This document shows, piece by piece, positions 24,811-32,855 of a stretch of DNA of 64,000 bases. A model generated the notes under the pieces. That model had not been told where the DNA came from, did not search any database, and was given only the letters and a program-made list of their open reading frames with translations. The stretch's first letter is position 1, and every line of letters starts with the position of its first letter. This stretch comes from Verrucomicrobia bacterium ADurb.Bin006 (GTDB lineage Bacteria > Verrucomicrobiota > Verrucomicrobiia > Limisphaerales > J093). The translations under genes were made by a program, and so were the position numbers. The stretch spans positions 1 to 64,000 of the forward strand of contig MWFF01000130.1 of the NCBI GenBank assembly GCA_002071485.1. Reading direction: 5' to 3'.

Positions 24811-25809
24811 ATGAAGCGCCGGGTCGTTCTCATCTCACTGATCGTGCTGGGTTTGTTGTCCGTGCCGTTGCGTTGTCCGGCGCCACTGGTTTACCGACCG
24901 GGTGAAGGGTGGACGTACGAGTCGGTGGGGGGCGGCAAGTGGGTTCGGGCGCGGGCCAAAGACCAGCTCGAGGTTGCCCAGGAGGCATTCGACAACAAGC
25001 AATACGGCGTCGCCAAGAAGGCGGCCCGCCGCACCGTCAAGCGCTGGCCTTTGTCGGATTACGCCCCCCAGGCCCAGTATCTGCTGGGCCGGGTGTACGA
25101 GGCGCGGAGGTACGACCAGCGGGCGTTCAAGGAGTACCAGAAGCTCATCGAGAAGTACCCGAAAGCGGCCGACTACGACGCGGTGCTCCAGCGCCAGTAC
25201 GAGATCGCCAATCGCTTCCTGGGCGGGCAGTGGTTCAAGCTGTGGGGCTTTATCCCGTTCTTCCGGTCGATGGAGAAGACCGCGGACATGTTCACGAAAG
25301 TGGTTCAGAGCGGGCCACACAGCGCGATCGCCCCCGACGCGCAGCTCAAGATCGGCGCTGCGCGCGAGAAGCAGAAAGAGTACATGCTGGCCGTGAAGGC
25401 GTACGAAAAAGCGGCCGACATCTACCACAACCGTCCCAAGATCGCCGCCGAGGCCATCTACCGCGCCGGCATGGCCTACAGGAAGGCGGCCCTGACCGCC
25501 GAATACGATCAGAGCGCCGCCGCCTCGGCCATTGCGACCTTCACCGATCTCATCACGCTTTATCCCGACGACTCGCGTGTGGCCGATGTCCGGGGCTACA
25601 TCCGCACGCTCAAAACCGAGCAGGCCCGCGGCGCTTTCCAGACCGCCCGCTTTTACGAAAAGAAGCGCCAATGGGATGGCGCCAAGGTCTATTACAACGA
25701 GGCCGTTAGCTTCGATCCGGAATCGACCTACGCGATCGAGGCGAAGCGCCGGCTCGAAACCGTCGCGCGGCACTCCCGGGCCAAGACCGCGTCGGCACCC
25801 ACGCCATGA
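24811..25809 (+). CDS. BamD-like outer-membrane assembly TPR protein
   Basis: The 332-residue exported protein has a signal sequence (residues 4-22) and tetratricopeptide repeats arranged as in BamD/YfiO: QLEVAQEAFDNKQYGVAKKAARRTVKRWPLSDYAPQAQYLLGRVYEA and continuing repeats to about 300. BamD helps fold beta-barrel proteins into the outer membrane. No good lipobox is seen (the Cys at 22 is preceded by Arg), so membrane anchoring is uncertain. It is followed by lptE with an ATGA overlap, consistent with an envelope-biogenesis operon. Confidence 0.8.
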   Translation: MKRRVVLISLIVLGLLSVPLRCPAPLVYRPGEGWTYESVGGGKWVRARAKDQLEVAQEAFDNKQYGVAKKAARRTVKRWPLSDYAPQAQYLLGRVYEARRYDQRAFKEYQKLIEKYPKAADYDAVLQRQYEIANRFLGGQWFKLWGFIPFFRSMEKTADMFTKVVQSGPHSAIAPDAQLKIGAAREKQKEYMLAVKAYEKAADIYHNRPKIAAEAIYRAGMAYRKAALTAEYDQSAAASAIATFTDLITLYPDDSRVADVRGYIRTLKTEQARGAFQTARFYEKKRQWDGAKVYYNEAVSFDPESTYAIEAKRRLETVARHSRAKTASAPTP

Positions 25810-26369
25810 ACACGCGGCGCTTCCTTGGCCTTGGCTGGTGCGGCGCGGCGATCCTCCTCGCGGGGTGCGCCGGTTACCGACTGGGCCCCACCAGCGGCAA
25901 CGATGCCCGATCGAGAAGCGTCCAGGTCAACTTCTTCCGTAACGAAGCGCCCGAACCGCGCCTGAGCGAGGCGGTTGCGCATGCCTTGCGGAAGCAGCTC
26001 CAGCAGGAAGGCACCTACACGCTCGCCACACACAACGACGGCGATATTGTCGTCAACGGCGTCCTGCTCGCCTACGAACGCTCACCGGTCGCTTACCAGC
26101 CCGGCGACGTGACCACCGTGCGCGACTACGAGATCACGCTCCGCGCCCACGTGGTCGCCGAGGAGCGGTCCACCGGACGCGTCGTTTTGGATGAAAAGGT
26201 CCGGGGCCGGGCCACGGTGCGCATCGGCGCCCGGAACCCGCTGCCTGACGGTCAGATGCCCCCGGTTCTGGCCGGCGATCAGGCCAGCGTCGAGCGTCAG
26301 ACGCTGCCCATTCTCGCCGCCGATCTCGCCCGGAATATCACCGCCCGCCTCGTCGACGGCGCCTGGTAG
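25806..26369 (+). CDS. lptE: LptE-like LPS-assembly lipoprotein
   Basis: The 187-residue lipoprotein has signal peptide and lipobox ILLAGCAGYRLGP. The start of the mature protein (GCAGYRLGP) and the segment EAPEPRLSEAVAHALRKQLQ are characteristic of LptE-like proteins that plug the LptD barrel for lipopolysaccharide export. The rest is a short alpha/beta domain (DGDIVVNGVLLAYERSP, RDYEITLRAHVVA). Its place after lgt-rluA-bamD supports an outer-membrane role. The 26370-26619 stretch that follows holds only a short 11-bp tandem repeat. Confidence 0.8.
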   Translation: MNTRRFLGLGWCGAAILLAGCAGYRLGPTSGNDARSRSVQVNFFRNEAPEPRLSEAVAHALRKQLQQEGTYTLATHNDGDIVVNGVLLAYERSPVAYQPGDVTTVRDYEITLRAHVVAEERSTGRVVLDEKVRGRATVRIGARNPLPDGQMPPVLAGDQASVERQTLPILAADLARNITARLVDGAW

Positions 26370-26501
26370 CGCTAGTAGTCAAGGGCAGCAGCGCAATTGT
26401 GAGGTATCCGATCTGCATGACATTCCGGTCCATGACGATTCCAGGTTGACCGACAGCGATAGGGTTAGTGGCCCCTTGTAGTCAGAGTGGCCGGACGGGG
26501 C

Positions 26502-26534
26502 GATGCCAATTCGATGCCAATTCGATGCCGCATC
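26502..26534. repeat. 11-bp tandem repeat, three units
   Basis: GATGCCAATTC is repeated twice exactly and followed by a diverged third unit GATGCCGCATC. It lies in the 250-bp intergenic region between lptE and the convergent MBL gene. No function is evident; it may be a simple slippage product. Confidence 0.6.
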
Positions 26535-26619
26535 GTGCGGGGAGCTAACGAGGTGCCAGGATCGAGCGGGTTTGTCGGGAAGCCGGTTTGCCGAAGACCT
26601 GAAACACGCGCTTCACCCT

Positions 26620-28638
26620 TCACGGCACGACCTCGAGGACGGCTTCGGTCCATCCGCGCAGTTCGGCCTCGTCCCACGCAACATCCGCGACGATCACCCG
26701 CAGGCCGGGAGCGGCGTCCGGAGTCACCCGGACCGTGATCGGGAGATGGCCTTCCGAGTGTCGCGGGATGAGAACCGAGCCCGCGTTGGATACGGTGAAG
26801 TCGGCCGGGGCGCGCGCGACGGCGCGAAAGGTGCGTTCGCAAGGCGAATGGTTGGTGATGCGCAATGCCAGCTCGACGGATTGGCCCGGACGCACGACGA
26901 CCCAATACGGATGCAGCACGGCCCAGCTCTCGTCCAGACCGTAATTCGGGTCGTCAAAGGGAAGCAATTCGGCCAGCAACGGCCTGCGTTGCCTGAGCAT
27001 CTCGCGCATTCGTGTCACCTGGGCCGCCGAGAATCGGAACGCGGGTTCGACGTGCTGATTGATGATCAGGCAACCGCCGGGCAGCGTGTCGAGTTGATCG
27101 AGGCAGCGGAGCAGTCCCTGGCCTTCATGAATGAAGTTGCGGTTCTGAAGGCAGTAATCGTCGATCCCGGAGGGCGTGAAGGAATCGCCAACGAAACAGG
27201 CCGACCAGTCTCCGTCGCGTCGGACCAGCAAGGCGTTGTGGTGGAGCGTTTGTCCGGGATGATCGAGAATGGTCATCTCATACTCCTTCCAACGCCAGGC
27301 GTCGCCGTCGCGGTGTTTGCGGGTGACCGGTGTTGGATTCCTGGTCAAACAGGGCAACCGATAGTCGCCTGGGCGTTCGATCAGGTCGATCAGGCTGCCG
27401 CATGCGTGCACGCGCACGCCAAACTCGGCCACCAACGCCGGCAGTGCATCCGTATGGTCGTCGTGATAGTGAGTCACGAACACGTGCTCGAGAGACTCGA
27501 GCGTCCCGGCGGCGCGCAGCTTGCGCAACTGCTCGATGATTTCCATGCTCCCGCAATCGACCAGGAACCCCGAGCGATCCGCTGAGAGAATCAGCCGCGC
27601 GTTGGAGATCGGGATGATCGACCCGGGCAGCGGCACGGTCTTCGCCATCGTCATCCAGTCAACCTGCGCCTCGGGACCCAGCACGCGGCGCGCCTTGACG
27701 CGGATATGTTCGTCTTTGAAATACCAGCGCAGCGCGTCAATGGACAGATAGTTGGCGTATACGGCACGAATACGGTTCTGCAGACGAGCGATCGCCGCAG
27801 TCGGATCGCGAATGACCGGGCCACGCAGGGGCACCAGCAAATCCGGCTTCTCGGCGGCCAGCCGGTCCAGGCTCGCCATGAGATCGCCCAAACGCCCTGC
27901 CCAGCCGTGGTAACCGCCAATCTTGGCCTCCGGGATCGCGTCCTGAAGGCTGAAGAGGTCCTGCAACTTCCCGTCGTCGCGGATCAGGTCTCCAGTGAAG
28001 GCTACGGTTCTGCCGTCGAGTTCGACCAGGTAACTCACTGCGCCGCGCGTGTAGCCGGGAGTGTCGATCACCCGGATGGGAAGGCCCTCCCACGTCAGCG
28101 TCTCGCCGCCCTTCACGGTGCGGCTCACCCGAATCGGCTCGGTCGGGACCTTCGTGGATTGCTGGGTGTAATCGTGGAAGCGTTTCTCCCGCAATTCTGC
28201 CCAGAACTTCTCGGGAGTGGACAACAGTTCGGCTTCCTTCTCCGGAGCAACGATGCTGGCGCCGTGTTCCGCCAGGCTGCGCGCCGCCCAAGTCACGTCC
28301 CGCCGCGCCTCGCTGAGCAGCACGATGTCCGATAGCGCTCGCCGGCCTGACGGATCGCCGTAGACGGCGATGGACTTTCCGCCCCGCTCGATGAAAGCGC
28401 CGTTCACCGGACCCGGGACGACGCTGAGTCCTGACGGAAGAGAATCCTCGGCACGAGCAACCTCGGGCCTTCCGGATTCGCGCGTGGCGATGCCAGCCGT
28501 GTTGCGGGCAGGGGTCAGCCGCGCTCTGGATTCAGGCGCGTCCGACGGTCGGACGGGAGGCGTCAGGAGCAATCCACAGATCGCGAGCGCGCGCAGCGCA
28601 AGCCAGGAAGACCGGGGCGGAGAGTCTTGAGCGGGCAT
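26620..28638 (-). CDS. Secreted protein with two metallo-beta-lactamase-like domains, first one degenerate
   Basis: The 672-residue protein has a signal peptide (ALRALAICGLLLTPPVRPS) and two MBL-like regions. In the first (about 80-280) the position of the HxHxDH motif reads VLLSEARRDVTWAA, so all metal His are lost, while the strands FTGDLI and IDTPGYTRG remain. The second (about 340-560) keeps THYHDDHTDALPAL with H390, H392, D394 and H395, plus LDHPGQTLHHNALL and FVGDSF. The C-terminal 100 residues (VELALRITNHSPCERTF) resemble a beta-sandwich domain. The substrate is unknown; the first domain may be structural. Confidence 0.85.
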   Translation of the reverse strand: MPAQDSPPRSSWLALRALAICGLLLTPPVRPSDAPESRARLTPARNTAGIATRESGRPEVARAEDSLPSGLSVVPGPVNGAFIERGGKSIAVYGDPSGRRALSDIVLLSEARRDVTWAARSLAEHGASIVAPEKEAELLSTPEKFWAELREKRFHDYTQQSTKVPTEPIRVSRTVKGGETLTWEGLPIRVIDTPGYTRGAVSYLVELDGRTVAFTGDLIRDDGKLQDLFSLQDAIPEAKIGGYHGWAGRLGDLMASLDRLAAEKPDLLVPLRGPVIRDPTAAIARLQNRIRAVYANYLSIDALRWYFKDEHIRVKARRVLGPEAQVDWMTMAKTVPLPGSIIPISNARLILSADRSGFLVDCGSMEIIEQLRKLRAAGTLESLEHVFVTHYHDDHTDALPALVAEFGVRVHACGSLIDLIERPGDYRLPCLTRNPTPVTRKHRDGDAWRWKEYEMTILDHPGQTLHHNALLVRRDGDWSACFVGDSFTPSGIDDYCLQNRNFIHEGQGLLRCLDQLDTLPGGCLIINQHVEPAFRFSAAQVTRMREMLRQRRPLLAELLPFDDPNYGLDESWAVLHPYWVVVRPGQSVELALRITNHSPCERTFRAVARAPADFTVSNAGSVLIPRHSEGHLPITVRVTPDAAPGLRVIVADVAWDEAELRGWTEAVLEVVP

Positions 28639-28836
28639 GGGGCAATGCTGGCAGGAACAGCCACGACCTGCAAGCTCGGCAACTGTTCAAGAAGCTTCTA
28701 TGGTCTCGGAATACACGGGCTCCCAAGCTCAGTGTGATCATATCCGGTGACCTCATCCCTCCCGTGTTGGATGGATTCGACCGGAAACTCGCAATAAAAC
28801 GGATGCGATTCGGCTTTCTCTAACTGGAAGAAAGCG

Positions 28837-29271
28837 ATGAAACCCGACCTCACATCCGATGCGGACCGCTTCCTGGCGCTCATCCTCCTGACGGGCGACG
28901 GGGTCGGGGCGATGCGCCGATCACCCTCACGCCAGTCGCTCGAATCGCCGGAAGGGACTCGGGCCTTCGCGGAGCAACGTCAGGAGTTGGCCGAATTGCT
29001 CGGTCTCAGCGACACGTCCGATCGGACATCCAAACCGGCCTGGCCGCCACCGCAGACACGAATCCGCACGACTGACGAACGGGTTCCCGACTCAGCCCCG
29101 AGTCACACCGGCATAAGCGCCGGCGAAACCATGCGAATCCGGCAGCGGCGGGAGAGTCTCCCAAACGAAACCGGAGGCGCTGGCGGAACCGCAGATCGAG
29201 AGATGCCACAGGGCCGCACACAGCGAGAACACGGCGCGCCGATCGCATTCGGCACGTTTCCGGTTGAATGA
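28837..29271 (+). CDS. Hypothetical ORF, weakly supported
   Basis: A 144-codon frame begins ATG 28837 after a purine-rich stretch (GGAAGAAAG) that could serve as ribosome binding site. The product has no recognisable domain; the first 60 residues look protein-like (LALILLTGDGVGAM, FAEQRQELAELLGLS), while the rest is rich in Arg, Ser, Pro and Gly and looks random. It may be a truncated gene. The adjacent 28639-28836 shows nothing further. Confidence 0.3.
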   Translation: MKPDLTSDADRFLALILLTGDGVGAMRRSPSRQSLESPEGTRAFAEQRQELAELLGLSDTSDRTSKPAWPPPQTRIRTTDERVPDSAPSHTGISAGETMRIRQRRESLPNETGGAGGTADREMPQGRTQREHGAPIAFGTFPVE

Positions 29272-29296
29272 GGGTGTTATCCGGATTCGAAGCGCT

Positions 29297-30442
29297 CTAC
29301 CTCGGCCCGGTCAACCATTCCAATGGGAACCGGGCGAAAACCAGGTTTTCGTAAGGACTCCGCTCCCCGACTTCGTAGAAGATGCATACGACGCCATCGG
29401 GCAGGACGGCCAGACAGGAGTAAGCGGCGCAGCGGGAATCGAGTTGTCGCGACATGGGCCATGTCTGTCCTTCGTCGAAACTCGCGCGCACGGTGAGGTT
29501 CTCCCGCTTGGCGCTGGCCGGGTTGCTGAAGAGGATGACGCTCCGGCGATCGGACCCGGGCCACGAGAAACGGCGGATGCTGGCCTGGCAGATCGGTTCG
29601 ATCAGTTCGGGGACATGGCGCTGCTCCGACCACGTCAAACCGCCATCGGCGCTCGAAGCCTGCTGTCGAGTCCGTTGGCTGCGGTCGTAGTTGCGCATGT
29701 TGAGCAACAGCCGCCCATCTGTCAGTTCGACCACCTCGCATTCGTTGACCTGGTGTTGCGGTGTCGATCCCCCCAGCGCCCACGTCTGCCCGTGATCATC
29801 GGAATAAATCACATGGGAATAGTACCGCCCCGTGCCCGCCTCGATATGATCGCACGGGATCACAAGACGGCCTCGAAACACGCCGCGCTCGACCTGGATT
29901 CCCGCTCCCGGTCCCGTGGCGTACCAGGTCCAGTTGGTTCGCTTCACCAAGGCCGTGATCTCGCGCGGCCCGGACCACGTCAGCCCGTCGTCTCCGGAAC
30001 TTGTCACAAACACGCGACGCGTGTCCTTGCTCTGCTGCGCGATGATCTGAGGCTCGGCATCATCGCCGCGGTTCCATGTCAACAACAACCACACCGTCCC
30101 CGTGTCGCGATCGAGCACCGGGCACGGATTCCCACATGTGTTGAGGCCGTCATCCCAGACGGTCTGCATCGTCTCCCACGTCCGCCCCCGGTCCACGCTG
30201 CGCTTGAGCACCAAGTCAATGTCGCCCGTGTCGCCAAGTCCTCCCCTGCGCCCTTCGGCAAAGGCGAGGAGCGTGCCGCGTGACGTCACGAGCAGTGAGG
30301 GGATTCTGTAGGTGTGATAGCCCTCGAACCCTGAGACATAAACGTTGGATCGTGTCGGGACCTCGGGCGGATACTCCCCCGCGACCGGCCGGAGGACACC
30401 CAGACTCGATGTGACCAACAGCGCCAGGATCGGGATGTTCAT
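29297..30442 (-). CDS. Secreted exo-alpha-sialidase-like protein (GH33 type)
   Basis: The 381-residue product has a signal peptide (MNIPILALLVTSSLGVLRPVAG), the sialidase YRIP motif in HTYRIPSLLVTS, and five Asp-boxes of the form SxDxGxTW: SVDRGRTW, SSGDDGLTW, SDDHGQTW, SADGGLTW and SFDEGQTW. These mark a six-bladed propeller sialidase fold. Members release terminal sialic acid, but divergent family members in these bacteria may act on other sugars. I chose ATG 30442; the frame upstream to 30649 has no signal peptide. Confidence 0.9.
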   Translation of the reverse strand: MNIPILALLVTSSLGVLRPVAGEYPPEVPTRSNVYVSGFEGYHTYRIPSLLVTSRGTLLAFAEGRRGGLGDTGDIDLVLKRSVDRGRTWETMQTVWDDGLNTCGNPCPVLDRDTGTVWLLLTWNRGDDAEPQIIAQQSKDTRRVFVTSSGDDGLTWSGPREITALVKRTNWTWYATGPGAGIQVERGVFRGRLVIPCDHIEAGTGRYYSHVIYSDDHGQTWALGGSTPQHQVNECEVVELTDGRLLLNMRNYDRSQRTRQQASSADGGLTWSEQRHVPELIEPICQASIRRFSWPGSDRRSVILFSNPASAKRENLTVRASFDEGQTWPMSRQLDSRCAAYSCLAVLPDGVVCIFYEVGERSPYENLVFARFPLEWLTGPR

Positions 30443-30554
30443 GGCACCGAGGCTGCCCGCACAGGGCAGCTTTGAAAAGCCCAATACCGACCAGAGGTCG
30501 GTGGGATAGCGCAATTCACGAGTTCTCGGCGGGAGCGCGACTGGGCCCACAGCC

Positions 30555-31043
30555 TCAGCCGCGACACCCGGACTGCTCGACCGGCGAACCGCGCCGGCGC
30601 CACCGATCGATCGACCAGGCCAGCACAAGCCCGAACGCCGCACCCACAATATCGATCAGCACATCCAGCGGACTTCCGTAGCGGGACGGGACAAACGACT
30701 GACGGACCTCGTCCGCGGTTGCGTACAGGGCGCAAAAGCCGAGTGCCAGCCACGCCGCACGCCAAGACCACGCGGGAGAAAACACGCCGCCGCTGCGGCT
30801 CAGCGCCCGAAAACTCAACAACGCCAGGATCGCGTACTCGGTCAGATGCCCGCCTTTGCGGACGACTACCTGGATTCGCCGCACGGTCGCATCGCTTAAA
30901 TCCGGCTTGAACCAGCGCAGAACCGGGCCAATGAAGCGCGAGGTCCGGCCTTCCGACAACAGATCGCCTGAGCCGGTGAAAATCAGGGCGGCCCAGATCA
31001 GCACCGGCAGCCAAACTCGAGCGGTCGAACGCAGCCAAGACAT
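30555..31043 (-). CDS. VanZ-family membrane protein
   Basis: The 162-residue polytopic membrane protein has the VanZ signature: the first segment ARVWLPVLIWAALIFTGSG, then RKGGHLTEYAILALLSFRAL, then ATADEVRQSFVPSRYGSPLDVLIDIVGAAFG. VanZ itself gives low teicoplanin resistance, but the general function of this family is not known. The chosen start is ATG 31043. It lies 112 bp before the sialidase in the same direction. Confidence 0.9.
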   Translation of the reverse strand: MSWLRSTARVWLPVLIWAALIFTGSGDLLSEGRTSRFIGPVLRWFKPDLSDATVRRIQVVVRKGGHLTEYAILALLSFRALSRSGGVFSPAWSWRAAWLALGFCALYATADEVRQSFVPSRYGSPLDVLIDIVGAAFGLVLAWSIDRWRRRGSPVEQSGCRG

Positions 31044-31301
31044 CCGTCGATGAAAGGGAAAAACGCACCTGAAAGCAAGAACACCCGACAGAACACTCAG
31101 CGCGAATTCATGAAGCCGCCAAGCCCGGAGCGGGGACGGCTCGTTCCCGGCCAACGCGAGCAAAGACGGTATTTGCCGGCGACGGGCTGTCGCCGCTCCA
31201 CTTCACGCATTGGCCCAGCAGAACAATCCTGCAAGAACAATCCTTGCCATCCGTATCGAGCCGGGAGACCATCCGCGCCAAGGCACAACGTGAATCCTCA
31301 T

Positions 31302-32651
31302 ATGAACACCCCGTTATTCTCGCCCGCCACCCGCCCCAGCCGCCGCCAGTTCCTCAAAACCTCCGCCGCCTTCGCCGCCGGGGCCGTAGCAACCGGAGCC
31401 ATCGCTCGCCCCGGCTACGCCGCCGAGAACAACACGATCAAGATCGCCCTCATCGGGTGCGGCGGACGCGGCACGGGTGCCGCCGGCCAGGCCTTGTCGA
31501 CCAAAGGTCCCACTCAGCTCTGGGCCATGGCCGATTTCTTCCCGCATCGACTCGACAACAGCCTCAAGGGCCTCTCGGCCCAGTTCCCTAAACAGGTCGA
31601 CGTCCCGCCCGAGCGGCGCTTCGTCGGGCTCGACGGTTTCAAGCGGGCGATGGACACGCTCAGTCGCGGGGATGTTGTGCTGCTGGCCACACCGCCCGCG
31701 TTCCGCCCGATTCACTTCGCCCACGCGGTCGAGAAAGGGCTGCATGTGTTTATGGAGAAATCGTTTGCCGTGGACGCCCCAGGCATCCGGCTCGTCTTGC
31801 AGATCGGCAAGCGCGCCGCCGAGAAGAACCTCAAGGTCGCCGGCGGCCTCATGAGCCGACACTCGAAACCGCTCGAAGAAGCCGTGCGGCAGATCCACGA
31901 CGGCCTCATCGGCGAGGTGATCACCGCCTGGGCCTACCGCATGCATGGTCCGGTCAGCGTCAGCCCACGCCAGGCCGGCATGAGCGAATTGGCCTACCAG
32001 ATCGCCAACTACAGTTGCTTCACCTGGCTCAACGGCAGCTTCATCGTCGATTGGCTCATCCACAACATCGATGTCTGTTGCTGGGTCAAAAACGCCTGGC
32101 CCGTCTCCGCCCAGGGCATGGGCGGACGCCAGGTCCGCACCGACGCCGACCAGTTGTTCGACCACTATGCCGCCGAGTACACCTTCGCCGACGGCACCCG
32201 CCTCTTCGCGCAGGGTCGTCATATGACCCGTTGCTACGACTTCTTCGGCGACATCATCCACGGGGCCAAAGGCTGCGGCATCCTCGGCGAAGGCCAGCCC
32301 AAACCGCGCCTCTTCAAAGGCCATAACCTCGCCTCCGAAAACCTCGCCTGGCAGTACCAGGGCCCCCCGTGCGATCAGTACCAGGTCGAACACGACCTCC
32401 TGTTCGACGCCATCCGCACCGACAAGCCCTACAACGAAACCGAGCACTGCGCCAAGTCGTGCTTCACCGCCATCATGGGACGCATGGCCTGCGAATCAGG
32501 GCAGATGATCACCTGGGACGACGCCTTCGCCTCGAATCTTGAACTGGCTCCCGGCCTGGAACAACTGACCATGGACGCCGATGCCCCGGTCCTGCCCGAC
32601 GCCAACGGACGCTACCCCATCGCCATCCCCGGACAGACCAAGGTCATCTAG
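31302..32651 (+). CDS. Tat-exported Gfo/Idh/MocA family oxidoreductase
   Basis: The 449-residue protein has a twin-arginine signal (SRRQFLKTSAAFAAGAVATGAIARP). An N-terminal Rossmann domain follows, with IKIALIGCGGRGTGAA and the lysine motif HVFMEKSFAVDAPG, where the usual EKP reads EKS. The C-terminal alpha/beta domain contains GEVITAWAYRMHG and SFIVDWLIHNIDVCCW. Such proteins are NAD(P)-dependent sugar or inositol dehydrogenases that bind their cofactor before export. ATG 31302 was selected by the Tat signal. The 258 bp upstream contain a GGCGAC/GTCGCC hairpin (31178-31194) and a 14-bp tandem repeat (31220-31247). Confidence 0.93.
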   Translation: MNTPLFSPATRPSRRQFLKTSAAFAAGAVATGAIARPGYAAENNTIKIALIGCGGRGTGAAGQALSTKGPTQLWAMADFFPHRLDNSLKGLSAQFPKQVDVPPERRFVGLDGFKRAMDTLSRGDVVLLATPPAFRPIHFAHAVEKGLHVFMEKSFAVDAPGIRLVLQIGKRAAEKNLKVAGGLMSRHSKPLEEAVRQIHDGLIGEVITAWAYRMHGPVSVSPRQAGMSELAYQIANYSCFTWLNGSFIVDWLIHNIDVCCWVKNAWPVSAQGMGGRQVRTDADQLFDHYAAEYTFADGTRLFAQGRHMTRCYDFFGDIIHGAKGCGILGEGQPKPRLFKGHNLASENLAWQYQGPPCDQYQVEHDLLFDAIRTDKPYNETEHCAKSCFTAIMGRMACESGQMITWDDAFASNLELAPGLEQLTMDADAPVLPDANGRYPIAIPGQTKVI

Positions 32652-32654
32652 CTT

Positions 32655-32753
32655 GTGTCGCATAATGTCCGGAACTTCGGCGGCGCGGGTCGCTTCGGCA
32701 TCGAAGCGATCACCCCAGCCGAGATGCTCAGGGAACAGCGAGGAATGACATGA
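32655..32753 (+). pseudogene. 3' remnant of a PIN-domain toxin gene
   Basis: Directly after the oxidoreductase stop, one frame reads VSHNVRNF, then GRFGIEAITPAEML, and ends at TGA 32753. This is the conserved C-terminus of PIN-domain (VapC/PilT-type) toxins: the T/SHNxRDF strand with the last acidic-site loop, then FGIxVxTPAEFL. About 100 upstream residues and any antitoxin are missing. The call rests on short similarity, but the two blocks have correct order and spacing. Confidence 0.55.
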
Positions 32754-32855
32754 CGACGATCGAAGAGGTCCTTGGCACAGACCCTTAGCAACCAGGCGGA
32801 CAAGCCACCGACTCGATCCTCGACCCGGCCTCTGTGACGGTTCTGATGTTCTGTG

